Source of the DNA: Streptomyces anulatus | GTDB lineage: Bacteria > Actinomycetota > Actinomycetes > Streptomycetales > Streptomycetaceae | DNA: 64,000 nucleotides | Assembly: GCF_014650675.1 (NCBI RefSeq) | Contig: NZ_BMVK01000005.1 | Coordinates: 186,001-250,000, forward strand | Direction of reading: 5' to 3' | Part shown: positions 8,855 to 17,454 of the stretch, piece after piece | Layout: each line of letters begins with the position of its first letter | Position numbering within the stretch: position 1 is the stretch's first letter | Position numbers and translations under genes: made by a program | The notes under the pieces: generated by a model | Databases searched by the model: none | What the model was told of the DNA's origin: nothing | The model's input: only the letters and a program-made list of their open reading frames with translations

Positions 8855-10054
8855 ATGGAGACTCCCGGGTCGCAGACATCGCTGCACAGGGCCAATCTGG
8901 AGCGGGTCGTACGCGCCGTACGGATGGCAGGATCGCTCACCCAGGCGGAGATCGCCCGGAGCACCGGGCTCTCCGCGGCCACCGTCTCCAATATCGTCCG
9001 GGAGCTGAAGGACGGCGGAACGGTCGAGGTCACCCCCACCTCGGCGGGCGGCCGGCGGGCCCGCAGCGTCTCCCTCAGCGGTGACGCCGGCATCGTCATC
9101 GGCGTCGACTTCGGCCATACGCACCTGCGCGTCGCCGTCGGCAACCTCGCCCACCAGGTGCTCGCCGAGGAGTCCGAGCCGCTGGACGTCGACGCCTCGT
9201 CCGCCGAGGGCTTCGACCGGGCGGAAGTGCTGGTCAAGCGGCTGATCGCGGCCACGGGGATCGGCCCGGACAAGGTGATCGGCATCGGTCTCGGGGTACC
9301 GGGGCCCATCGACGTCGAGTCCGGCACCCTGGGCTCCACCTCGATCCTGCCGGGCTGGACGGGCATCAACCCCAGCCAGGAGCTCTCCGGCCGCCTCGGC
9401 GTGCCCGTGTACGTCGACAACGACGCCAACCTCGGGGCGCTGGGCGAGCTGGTCTGGGGGAGCGGGCGGGGCGTCAAGGACCTGGCGTACATCAAGGTGG
9501 CCAGCGGCGTCGGCGCCGGTCTGGTGATCGACGGGACCATCTACCGGGGCCCCGGCGGCACGGCCGGCGAGATCGGGCACATCACGCTCGACGAGTCGGG
9601 CCCGGTGTGCCGCTGCGGCAACCGGGGCTGCCTGGAGACGTTCACCGCGGCCCGCTACGTCCTGCCGCTGCTCCAGCCCAGCCACGGCCCCGGGCTCACC
9701 ATGGAGCGGGTGGTCCAGCTGGCGCGGGAGGGCGATCCGGGCTGCCGCCGGGTGATCGGCGACGTGGGCCGCCACATAGGCAGCGGTGTGGCCAACCTGT
9801 GCAACCTGCTCAACCCCAGCCGTGTGGTGCTCGGCGGATCGCTGGCGGAGGCCGGGGAGCTGGTCCTGGGGCCCATACGGGACTCCGTGTCGCGTTACGC
9901 GATTCCCAGCGCCGCGCGACAGCTCTCGGTGCTGCCCGGCGCGCTCGGCGGGCGTGCCGAAGTCCTGGGCGCACTCGCCCTGGTGCTGAGCGAGATGGGG
10001 GATTCAACCCTTTTGGAGGGCACCCTCCCCACGGCGACTCCTGCCTTCACTTAG
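8855..10054 (+). CDS. rok7B7: ROK family transcriptional regulator, Rok7B7 type
   Basis: A 399-aa ROK (repressor/ORF/kinase) regulator. An N-terminal winged HTH (about residues 10-65, with LTQAEIARSTGLSAATVSNI) binds DNA; the C-terminal ASKHA sugar-kinase-like domain starts with GVDFGHTHLRVAVG and has the zinc motif CRCGNRGCLE. Position between ngcEFG and xylFGH matches S. coelicolor Rok7B7, reported to control the xylose importer and carbon catabolite behaviour. ATG 8855 is chosen because the HTH then starts near residue 15; a GTG at 8843 is possible. It may act at the palindrome just downstream of its own stop, but LacI-type regulators encoded elsewhere are equally possible binders. Confidence 0.85.
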   Translation: METPGSQTSLHRANLERVVRAVRMAGSLTQAEIARSTGLSAATVSNIVRELKDGGTVEVTPTSAGGRRARSVSLSGDAGIVIGVDFGHTHLRVAVGNLAHQVLAEESEPLDVDASSAEGFDRAEVLVKRLIAATGIGPDKVIGIGLGVPGPIDVESGTLGSTSILPGWTGINPSQELSGRLGVPVYVDNDANLGALGELVWGSGRGVKDLAYIKVASGVGAGLVIDGTIYRGPGGTAGEIGHITLDESGPVCRCGNRGCLETFTAARYVLPLLQPSHGPGLTMERVVQLAREGDPGCRRVIGDVGRHIGSGVANLCNLLNPSRVVLGGSLAEAGELVLGPIRDSVSRYAIPSAARQLSVLPGALGGRAEVLGALALVLSEMGDSTLLEGTLPTATPAFT

Positions 10055-10056
10055 AT

Positions 10057-10083
10057 AACGAATGGCACCGTTGTCATCTCGTT
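10057..10083. promoter_or_regulatory. Nested operator upstream of xylF
   Basis: Two nested dyads overlap the xylF promoter region: outer AACGA/TCGTT (10057-10061, 10079-10083) and inner ATGGCACCGTTGTCAT (10062-10077) with central CG. The inner site shares CGTTGTCAT with the operator before the GH92 gene. It lies 3 bp after the rok7B7 stop and about 90 bp before xylF. Confidence 0.6.
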
Positions 10084-10174
10084 AAGGATTTACTCCTTGA
10101 CGCTGACGCTGGGGCCGAGTTGACTTCCAGCCACCTCGGCCGCAACGTCGCGGCCTCGTCAGGGAGGTTCGAGA

Positions 10175-11287
10175 ATGAACACGCGTATGCGTCGTGCCGC
10201 CGTTGCCGTTGCCGCCACCACGATGGCGATCTCGCTGGCCGCTTGCGGGAGCGCCAAGGAGTCCGGCGACAAGGCCGAACAGAGCTCGGAGAAGAAGGGC
10301 GACGACCTGAAGATAGGTCTGCTCCTTCCCGAGAACCAGACGGCCCGTTACGAGAAGTTCGACCGGCCGATCATCGAGAAGAAGATCAGCGAGCTGACCA
10401 ACGGCAAGGCCGAGGTCACCTACAACAACGCCAAGCAGGACGCGACCACCCAGTCGCAGCAGATCGACACGATGATCACCAACAAGGTCGACGCGCTCAT
10501 CATCGGCGCTGTGGACGCCAAGGCGATCGAGAACAGCGTCAAGAAGGCCAAGGACGCGGGCATCCCGGTCGTCGCCTTCGACCGCCTCGCCGAGGGCCCC
10601 ATCGACGCCTACACCTCCTTCGACAACGAGGAGGTCGGACGCGCGCAGGGCACCGCCCTGCTGGAGGCCCTGGGCGACAAGGCCGACGGCGGCACGATCG
10701 TGATGATGAACGGCGCGATCACCGACCCGAACGCCGCCCTCTTCAAGAAGGGCGCCAAGTCCGTCCTCGACGGCAAGGTGAAGTACGGCAAGGAGTACGA
10801 CACCAAGGAGTGGAAGCCGGAGAACGCCAACGCCAACATGGAAGCGGCGATCACCGCGCTCGGCAAGGACAAGATCGACGGCGTCTACTCCGCCAACGAC
10901 GGCATGGCGGGCGGCATCATCACCGCCCTCAAGGGCGCCGGTCTCTCGCCGCTCCCGCCGGTTACCGGCCAGGACGCCGAACTGGCGGGCGTGCAGCGCA
11001 TCGTCACCGGTGAGCAGTTCATGAGCGTCTACAAGTCCTACCCGGCCGAGGGCATCGTCGCCGCGGAGATGGCCGTCGCCCTCGCCAAGGGCGAGAAGCT
11101 CGACTCCATCGCCACCTCGAAGGTCGACAGCGCCTCCGCGAAGGGCATCCCGACGGTCCTCGTCCCGGTCGTCTCGCTGACCAAGGACAACATCAAGGAC
11201 ACCGTCATCAAGGACGGCATCTGGACGCTGGACGAGATCTGCTCGGCCAAGTACAAGGCCGACTGCGACAAGATCGGTCTGAAGTAG
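10175..11287 (+). CDS. xylF: XylF: xylose-type sugar-binding lipoprotein
   Basis: A 370-aa periplasmic-binding-protein-like (family 2, LacI-like) lipoprotein. The signal peptide ends in the lipobox SLAACG. Typical features are GLLLPENQTARYEKFDRPII at the start of the mature fold, the ligand loop VAFDRLAEGPIDAY, and YSANDGMAGGIITAL in the second lobe; DRL and NDGMAGG resemble E. coli XylF. RBS GGGAGG precedes the ATG. First gene of xylFGH; a stem-loop in the 289-bp gap to xylG may keep binding-protein mRNA in excess. Confidence 0.87.
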   Translation: MNTRMRRAAVAVAATTMAISLAACGSAKESGDKAEQSSEKKGDDLKIGLLLPENQTARYEKFDRPIIEKKISELTNGKAEVTYNNAKQDATTQSQQIDTMITNKVDALIIGAVDAKAIENSVKKAKDAGIPVVAFDRLAEGPIDAYTSFDNEEVGRAQGTALLEALGDKADGGTIVMMNGAITDPNAALFKKGAKSVLDGKVKYGKEYDTKEWKPENANANMEAAITALGKDKIDGVYSANDGMAGGIITALKGAGLSPLPPVTGQDAELAGVQRIVTGEQFMSVYKSYPAEGIVAAEMAVALAKGEKLDSIATSKVDSASAKGIPTVLVPVVSLTKDNIKDTVIKDGIWTLDEICSAKYKADCDKIGLK

Positions 11288-11293
11288 GCACCC

Positions 11294-11326
11294 GGGACCC
11301 GGCCCGCCCCCGAGCCGCCGGGTCCC
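11294..11326 (+). terminator. Stem-loop between xylF and xylG (attenuator-like)
   Basis: A 9-bp perfect stem GGGACCCGG/CCGGGTCCC directly after the xylF stop. In sugar ABC operons such hairpins commonly stabilise or partly terminate the binding-protein transcript. The rest of the gap to 11576 is C-rich and holds no gene that I can see. Confidence 0.5.
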
Positions 11327-11576
11327 GCCCGCCGCCCCGCCCCCGCGATTCCCGCGAGGGCGCCGGCGGCACCGCCGCCCGCGCACGTGCCCGCCGCACC
11401 CCGGCCCGCACGCGCGCCACGAAGCCTGTCCGGCGCCCCGCACACCAACCGTCCCGCTACCGGGCGGGGCGTCGGACGGAACGCTTCACCCCGCTTTTCT
11501 CTCTGTGCTCGACACCGCCGCGCCTTCCCCCGGGCGCGGCATCCCCGCCGGTCAGGCGGCGAAGGAGATGGTTCAT

Positions 11577-12356
11577 GTGTCCGCTACGCCCGTGTTGGCG
11601 TTGCGAGGGGTCTCCAAGCGCTTCGGTGCCGTCCAGGTACTCACCGATGTAGAGCTTGAGGTCCACGCCGGCGAGGTGGTCGCCCTGGTGGGCGACAACG
11701 GCGCCGGTAAATCAACGCTGGTCAAGACGATCGCCGGAGTGCACCCCATCGATGACGGCGTCATCGAGTGGGAGGGCAGGGCCGTGCAGATCAACAAGCC
11801 GCACGACGCCCAGAACCTCGGCGTCGCGACCGTCTACCAAGACCTCGCGCTGTGCGACAACATCGATGTCGTCGGCAACCTCTACCTCGGCCGGGAGCTG
11901 CGCAGGTTCGGCATCCTGGACGAGGTCGAGATGGAGCGCCGCTCCCGCGAGCTGCTGTCCACGCTCTCCATCCGCATCCCGAGCGTCCGCATCCCGATCG
12001 CCTCGCTCTCCGGCGGCCAGCGCCAGACCGTGGCCATCGCCCGGTCGATGCTCGGCGAGCCCCGGCTCGTCATCCTCGACGAGCCGACCGCGGCCCTCGG
12101 CGTCGAGCAGACCGCCCAGGTCCTCGACCTCGTCGAGCGACTGCGCGAGCGCGGCCACGCGGTCATCCTCATCAGCCACAACATGGCCGATGTGAAGGCC
12201 GTCGCCGACAAGGTCGCCGTGCTCCGGCTGGGCCGGAACAACGGTGTCTTCGATGTGAAGACCACCTCCCAGGAAGAGATCATCTCCGCCATCACGGGCG
12301 CCACGGACAACGCCGTGACCCGACGTGCGGCGCGCAACGCGGAGGTTTCCAAGTGA
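11577..12356 (+). CDS. xylG: XylG: sugar ABC importer ATPase, single ATP-binding domain
   Basis: A 259-aa ATP-binding subunit with Walker A GDNGAGKST, signature LSGGQRQ, Walker B LVILDEP and switch His in ILISHN. The E. coli XylG has two fused ATPase domains of about 500 aa; this is a single-domain form, as in FrcA-like importers, and would work as a homodimer. GTG 11577 lies 9 nt after GAAGGAG, whereas ATG 11568 touches it, so the GTG is preferred. Its stop overlaps the GTG of xylH. Confidence 0.85.
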   Translation: MSATPVLALRGVSKRFGAVQVLTDVELEVHAGEVVALVGDNGAGKSTLVKTIAGVHPIDDGVIEWEGRAVQINKPHDAQNLGVATVYQDLALCDNIDVVGNLYLGRELRRFGILDEVEMERRSRELLSTLSIRIPSVRIPIASLSGGQRQTVAIARSMLGEPRLVILDEPTAALGVEQTAQVLDLVERLRERGHAVILISHNMADVKAVADKVAVLRLGRNNGVFDVKTTSQEEIISAITGATDNAVTRRAARNAEVSK

Positions 12357-13666
12357 CCACCGACAAGTCCGCCACCTCGCTGGACAAGGCCGACGCCACG
12401 GCCGACGCGCCGCCGGTCGGCAACCCGGACGCGGCCGAGGGCGCCGCCACGGTGATCGACCCCCGCCTGCTCATCCGCGAGCAGGGCCTCGGCGGCTACG
12501 TCACCGAGTTCAAGCGCAAGATCAGCGGCGGCGACCTGGGCTCGATCCCGGTGATCGTCGGGCTCGCGATCATCGCCATCGTCTTCCAGAGCATGAACTC
12601 CGAGTTCCTCTCCGCGAAGAACATCAGCGACATCGCCACCACGATGGTCGCCACCGGAATGATGGCCGTGGGCATCATCTTCGTCCTGCTGCTCGGCGAG
12701 ATCGACCTCTCCGTCGGCTCCGTCTCCGGTGTCTCCGGCGCCCTCGTCGCGGTGCTCAGCGTCACCCAGGGCATGAACGAATGGCTGGCGATCCTCGTCG
12801 CCATCGTCAGCGGCGCGGTGATGGGCGCGATCCACGGCTTCTTCTTCGCCCGGGTCGGGGCGCCCGCCTTCGCCGTCACCCTGGCGGGCCTGCTGTTCTG
12901 GCTCGGCTTCATGCTCCAGCTGCTCGGCGACTCCGGCACGATCAACCTGGACGGCGACGGGGTGGTCGGCAAGCTGACCACGTACTACTTCACCGACGTC
13001 GCCGCCGCCTACGGGCTCGCCGCCATCGCGGTCGTCGGCTACTTCGCCGCGGCCTTCCTGGACACCCGTCGCCGCGAGGCGGCCGGCATCCCGGCCCGCC
13101 CGCTCGCCGACATCCTCGTGCGCACCGCCGTCATCGCCGTGTTCGGCTTCGCCGCCGCGTACATGTTCAACCAGTACCGCGGCCTGCCGCTGGCGCTGGT
13201 CCTCTTCCTGATCGTCCTGGTCGGCACGGACTTCGTGCTCCGCCGTACGGCCTACGGGCGGAAGATCTTCGCGCTCGGCGGCAGCGTCGAGGCCTCCCGG
13301 CGGGCCGGCATCAACGTCACCGCGATCCGGATCTCCGTCTTCTCCGTCGCGGGGACCTTCGCGGCGATCGGCGGCCTGTTCTGGGCCTCCAAGATCGCGG
13401 CGGCCAACCAGGGCTCCGGCACCGGCGACCTCCTGATGAACGTCATCGCGGCGGCCGTCATCGGCGGCACCAGCCTCTTCGGCGGCCGCGGCCGCACCTG
13501 GAACGCCCTGCTCGGCGTCATGGTGATCGTCTCGATCCAGTACGGCCTGTCGCTCGAAGGCATCGCCACCCCGATCCAGTACATGGTCACGGGTGCTGTG
13601 CTTCTCGCCACGGTCGTCATCGACTCCGTCACCCGTAAGACCCAGAAGACCGCGGGCCGCGCCTGA
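12353..13666 (+). CDS. xylH: XylH: xylose-type ABC importer permease
   Basis: A 437-aa BPD_transp_2-type permease with roughly ten to twelve hydrophobic segments; GEIDLSVGSVSGVSGALVA is the conserved motif of the RbsC/XylH family, and GGTSLFGGRGR lies near the C-terminus. A polar N-terminus of about 65 residues precedes the first helix. GTG 12353 overlaps the xylG stop (GTGA) and follows GGAGG by 7 nt. The operon ends in a strong hairpin. Confidence 0.87.
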   Translation: MTTDKSATSLDKADATADAPPVGNPDAAEGAATVIDPRLLIREQGLGGYVTEFKRKISGGDLGSIPVIVGLAIIAIVFQSMNSEFLSAKNISDIATTMVATGMMAVGIIFVLLLGEIDLSVGSVSGVSGALVAVLSVTQGMNEWLAILVAIVSGAVMGAIHGFFFARVGAPAFAVTLAGLLFWLGFMLQLLGDSGTINLDGDGVVGKLTTYYFTDVAAAYGLAAIAVVGYFAAAFLDTRRREAAGIPARPLADILVRTAVIAVFGFAAAYMFNQYRGLPLALVLFLIVLVGTDFVLRRTAYGRKIFALGGSVEASRRAGINVTAIRISVFSVAGTFAAIGGLFWASKIAAANQGSGTGDLLMNVIAAAVIGGTSLFGGRGRTWNALLGVMVIVSIQYGLSLEGIATPIQYMVTGAVLLATVVIDSVTRKTQKTAGRA

Positions 13667-13675
13667 CCGCACATC

Positions 13676-13719
13676 CGCGCAGGCGCCCGGTGCCCCCAGG
13701 GGTGCCGGGCGCCTGCGCG
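13676..13719 (+). terminator. Terminator of xylFGH
   Basis: A 15-bp perfect stem CGCGCAGGCGCCCGG with its complement, extended by a wobble-containing inner stem, starts 10 bp after xylH. Confidence 0.8.
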
Positions 13720-13829
13720 TGTCGGGCATTTCCCGTTCGAACAGGGCTGCCCGATGCCCGCCGCCGCGAGCGGAACATTAGACTCATCGGATCGGCACGC
13801 TCGATCAGCTCAAACGCAAGGAGGCACGG

Positions 13830-15743
13830 GTGGATCTGCTGACCCGCATCAAGGGACCGCGCGACCTGGACCGGCTCAGCCTCGGCGAGCTGGACCAGCT
13901 CGCGGACGAGATCCGCACCTTCCTCGTGGACGCGGTGTCCAAGACCGGCGGACACCTCGGCCCCAACCTGGGCGTCGTCGAGCTCACCATCGCCCTGCAC
14001 CGGGTCTTCGAGTCGCCCCGGGACAAGGTGCTCTGGGACACCGGCCACCAGAGCTACGTGCACAAGCTGCTCACCGGCCGCCAGGACTTCTCCCGGCTCA
14101 AGAGCAAGGGCGGCCTCTCCGGCTACCCCTCCCGCGCCGAGTCCGACCACGACGTCATCGAGAACAGCCACGCCTCCGGGGTCCTCGGCTGGGCCGACGG
14201 CCTCGCCAAGGCCAACGAGGTCCTGAAGAAGGACGACCACGTCGTCGCGGTCATCGGCGACGGCGCGCTCACCGGCGGTATGGCCTGGGAGGCGCTGAAC
14301 AACATCGCCGCCGCCAAGGACCGCCCCCTCGTCATCGTCGTCAACGACAACGAGCGCTCCTACGCCCCGACCATCGGCGGCCTGGCCAACCACCTCGCCA
14401 CGCTCCGTACGACCGACGGTTACGAACGGTTCCTGGCCCGCGGCAAGGACATCCTGGAGCGCACGCCCGTCGTCGGCCGCCCGCTCTACGAGACCCTGCA
14501 CGGCGCCAAGAAGGGCCTCAAGGACTTCATCGCCCCGCAGGGCATGTTCGAGGACCTCGGCCTGAAGTACGTCGGCCCGATCGACGGCCACGACATCGAG
14601 GCCCTGGAATCCGCGCTCCAGCGCGCCAAGCGCTTCGGCGGCCCCGTCATCGTGCACTGCCTCACCGAGAAGGGCCGCGGCTACACCCCCGCCCTCCAGG
14701 ACGAGGCCGACCGCTTCCACGCGGTGGGCAAGATCCACCCGGACACCGGCCTGCCGATCTCCACCTCCGGCCTCGACTGGACCTCTGTCTTCGGCGAGGA
14801 GATGGTCAAGCTCGGCGAGGAGCGCGAGGACATCGTCGCGATCACCGCGGCCATGCTCCAGCCCGTCGGCCTCGGCAAGTTCGAGGCCGCCTTCCCGGAC
14901 CGGATCTACGACGTCGGCATCGCCGAGCAGCACGGCGCCGCCTCCGCGGCCGGCCTCGCCACCGGCGGACTCCACCCGGTCTTCGCGGTCTACGCCACCT
15001 TCCTCAACCGCGCCTTCGACCAGGTCCTGATGGACGTCGCCCTGCACAAGTGCGGCGTGACCTTCGTCCTGGACCGGGCCGGTATCACCGGCACGGACGG
15101 CGCCTCGCACAACGGCATGTGGGACATGTCGATCCTCCAGTGCGTGCCCACGCTCCGGATCGCCGCCCCGCGCGACGCCGACCAGGTCCGCGCCCAGCTG
15201 CGTGAGGCCGTCGCCGTCGACGACGCGCCCACCGTGGTCCGCTTCTCCAAGGGCGCGGTCGGCCCCGCCGTCAAGGCGGTCGGCAAGGCCGGCGGCATGG
15301 ACATCCTGCGCGAGCCGAAGGCCGCCCGCCCGGACGTCCTGATCGTCTCCGTCGGCGCGCTCGCCCCGATGTGCCTGGAGATCGCCGACCTGCTGGACGC
15401 CCAGGGCATCTCCAGCACCGTCGTCGACCCCCGCTGGGTCAAGCCCGTCGACGAGGCGCTCGCCCCGCTCGCCGAGCGCCACCGCGTCGTCGTCACGGTC
15501 GAGGACAACAGCCGCGCCGGAGGCGTCGGCTCCGCCGTCGCCCAGTCCCTGCGCGACGCCGGGGTCGACGTACCCCTGCGCGACTTCGGCATCCCGCCGG
15601 TCTTCCTCGACCACGCCTCGCGCGGCGAGGTCATGGCCGAGATCGGACTGACCGCGCCGGACATCGCCCGACAGGTCACCGGCCTGGTCGCCAAGCTCGA
15701 CGGCCGCTTCGAGAGCCGCGCGGTGGAGCCCGCCCGCGACTAG
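13830..15743 (+). CDS. dxs: 1-deoxy-D-xylulose-5-phosphate synthase
   Basis: A 637-aa thiamine-diphosphate enzyme condensing pyruvate with glyceraldehyde 3-phosphate, the first step of the MEP isoprenoid route. Visible features are [16 protein letters not shown], the ThDP motif [16 protein letters not shown], the pyrimidine-domain segment [17 protein letters not shown] with its catalytic Glu, and [18 protein letters not shown]. The length is normal for Dxs. GTG 13830 follows AAGGAGG. It is flanked by hairpins on both sides and is probably monocistronic. Confidence 0.96.
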   Translation: MDLLTRIKGPRDLDRLSLGELDQLADEIRTFLVDAVSKTGGHLGPNLGVVELTIALHRVFESPRDKVLWDTGHQSYVHKLLTGRQDFSRLKSKGGLSGYPSRAESDHDVIENSHASGVLGWADGLAKANEVLKKDDHVVAVIGDGALTGGMAWEALNNIAAAKDRPLVIVVNDNERSYAPTIGGLANHLATLRTTDGYERFLARGKDILERTPVVGRPLYETLHGAKKGLKDFIAPQGMFEDLGLKYVGPIDGHDIEALESALQRAKRFGGPVIVHCLTEKGRGYTPALQDEADRFHAVGKIHPDTGLPISTSGLDWTSVFGEEMVKLGEEREDIVAITAAMLQPVGLGKFEAAFPDRIYDVGIAEQHGAASAAGLATGGLHPVFAVYATFLNRAFDQVLMDVALHKCGVTFVLDRAGITGTDGASHNGMWDMSILQCVPTLRIAAPRDADQVRAQLREAVAVDDAPTVVRFSKGAVGPAVKAVGKAGGMDILREPKAARPDVLIVSVGALAPMCLEIADLLDAQGISSTVVDPRWVKPVDEALAPLAERHRVVVTVEDNSRAGGVGSAVAQSLRDAGVDVPLRDFGIPPVFLDHASRGEVMAEIGLTAPDIARQVTGLVAKLDGRFESRAVEPARD

Positions 15744-15775
15744 GACGCCCCCGCTCACCTCTCTCCGTTCGGCCG

Positions 15776-15821
15776 ATGGGCCGGGAGAACCGCCCCTGTA
15801 CGGGTGGTTCTCCCGGCCCAT
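15776..15821 (+). terminator. Terminator of dxs
   Basis: A perfect 16-bp stem (15776-15791 with 15806-15821) enclosing a further CCC/GGG pairing. Confidence 0.8.
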
Positions 15822-15906
15822 TCGCGTGAAACGGGCCAGATGGCGCGATCACGTGCGGCACGGCCCCCATAATGGCGTTCACAACCAATGCGTGGAGGTA
15901 TCGCAG

Positions 15907-17409
15907 GTGAGCGCGCAGGTCACACCACCCCGCGGAAACGGCATGTTCCGCACCAAGTCCGTCGAACAGTCGATCCTGGACACCGAGGAGCCGGAACACG
16001 CGCTCAAGAAGTCCCTCTCCGCCCTGGACCTGACGGTCTTCGGGGTCGGCGTCATCATCGGCACCGGCATCTTCGTCCTCACCGGACAGGTCGCCAAGGA
16101 GACGGCGGGCCCCGCCACCGCCATCGCGTTCGCCGTCGCGGGCGTCGTGTGCGCGCTGGCCGCGCTCTGCTACGCCGAGTTCGCGTCCACGGTCCCCGTG
16201 GCCGGCTCCGCGTACACCTTCGCGTACGCCGCGCTGGGCGAACTGGTGGCCTGGATCATCGGCTGGGACCTGGTGCTGGAGTTCGCGCTGGGCACCGCGG
16301 TGGTCGCGGTCGGCTGGTCCGGCTACGTCCGCTCACTGATGGACAACGTCGACTGGACGATGCCCGAAGTGCTCTCGGGGACGGATGTGGCGGAAGGTTT
16401 CGGCTTCGACATCCTGGCCTTCGCCCTGGTGCTGGTGCTGACCGTCATCCTGGTCGTCGGCATGAAGCTGTCCGCCCGGGTCACCTCCGTCGTGGTGGCG
16501 ATCAAGGTCGCGGTGGTCCTCATGGTGATCATCGCGGGCCTCTTCTTCATCAAGGCCGAGAACTACAAGCCCTTCATCCCGCCGGCCGAGAAGCAGCCCG
16601 CCGGCTCGGGCTGGGACGCCCCGCTCGTGCAGCTGCTGTTCGGCTACGAACCCACGAACTTCGGCGTGATGGGCATCTTCACCGCCGCCTCCATCGTCTT
16701 CTTCGCCTTCATCGGCTTCGACGTGGTGGCCACCGCCGCCGAGGAGACCAAGCTGCCCCAGCGCGACATGCCGCGCGGCATCCTGGGATCGCTCATCATC
16801 TGCACGGTCCTCTACGTGGCGGTCTCGATCGTGGTCACCGGCATGCAGCACTACAGCGAACTCTCCGTCAGCGCCCCGCTCGCCGACGCCTTCAAGGCCA
16901 CCGGGCACCCCTTCTACGCCGGGCTGATCAGCTTCGGCGCGGCGGTCGGTCTCACCACCGTCTGCATGATCCTGCTGCTCGGCCAGACCCGGGTCTTCTT
17001 CGCGATGAGCCGCGACGGCCTGCTCCCGCGCTTCTTCTCCAAGACGCACCCGCGCTTCCGCACGCCCTACCGCCCGACGATCCTGCTCGGCGTACTGATC
17101 GCGATCATCGCCGGGTTCACGAGCATCGAGGAGCTGGCCACCCTGGTGAACATCGGCACGCTCTTCGCGTTCGTCATCGTCGCCCTCGGCGTGCTGGTCC
17201 TGCGCCGCACCCAGCCGAACCTGCCCCGCGCGTTCCGTACCCCGTGGGTGCCGGTACTCCCGATCGCCTCGGTGGCCGCCTCGGTCTGGCTGATGCTCAA
17301 CCTGCCGGTGGAGACCTGGGTGCGCTTCGGCGCCTGGATGGTCCTCGGGGTGATCATCTACTTCGTGTACGGGCGCTCCCACAGCCGCATGGCCAAGGAG
17401 GGCCGCTGA
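15907..17409 (+). CDS. Amino-acid permease, APC superfamily (CAT/YfnA-like)
   Basis: A 500-aa integral membrane transporter. The hallmark helix-1 motif GVGVIIGTGIFVLTGQVA occurs at about residues 43-60, and at least twelve hydrophobic segments follow. The loop FFAFIGFDVVATAAEETKLP is typical of cationic amino-acid transporters, which run as proton or sodium symporters. GTG 15907 is chosen because GGAGG stands 8 nt upstream. The substrate is not readable from sequence. It converges with the protease gene of the following island. Confidence 0.9.
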   Translation: MSAQVTPPRGNGMFRTKSVEQSILDTEEPEHALKKSLSALDLTVFGVGVIIGTGIFVLTGQVAKETAGPATAIAFAVAGVVCALAALCYAEFASTVPVAGSAYTFAYAALGELVAWIIGWDLVLEFALGTAVVAVGWSGYVRSLMDNVDWTMPEVLSGTDVAEGFGFDILAFALVLVLTVILVVGMKLSARVTSVVVAIKVAVVLMVIIAGLFFIKAENYKPFIPPAEKQPAGSGWDAPLVQLLFGYEPTNFGVMGIFTAASIVFFAFIGFDVVATAAEETKLPQRDMPRGILGSLIICTVLYVAVSIVVTGMQHYSELSVSAPLADAFKATGHPFYAGLISFGAAVGLTTVCMILLLGQTRVFFAMSRDGLLPRFFSKTHPRFRTPYRPTILLGVLIAIIAGFTSIEELATLVNIGTLFAFVIVALGVLVLRRTQPNLPRAFRTPWVPVLPIASVAASVWLMLNLPVETWVRFGAWMVLGVIIYFVYGRSHSRMAKEGR

Positions 17410-17414
17410 CGTCC

Positions 17415-17454
17415 GCGCCGGGCCGGGTCCTCACGGAGCGGCCCCGCCCGGCGC
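17415..17454. terminator. Hairpin at the permease/protease convergence
   Basis: Stem GCGCCGGGC (17415-17423) with GCCCGGCGC (17446-17454); it overlaps the 3' end of the protease gene. Likely bidirectional, and marks the end of the accessory island. Confidence 0.45.
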
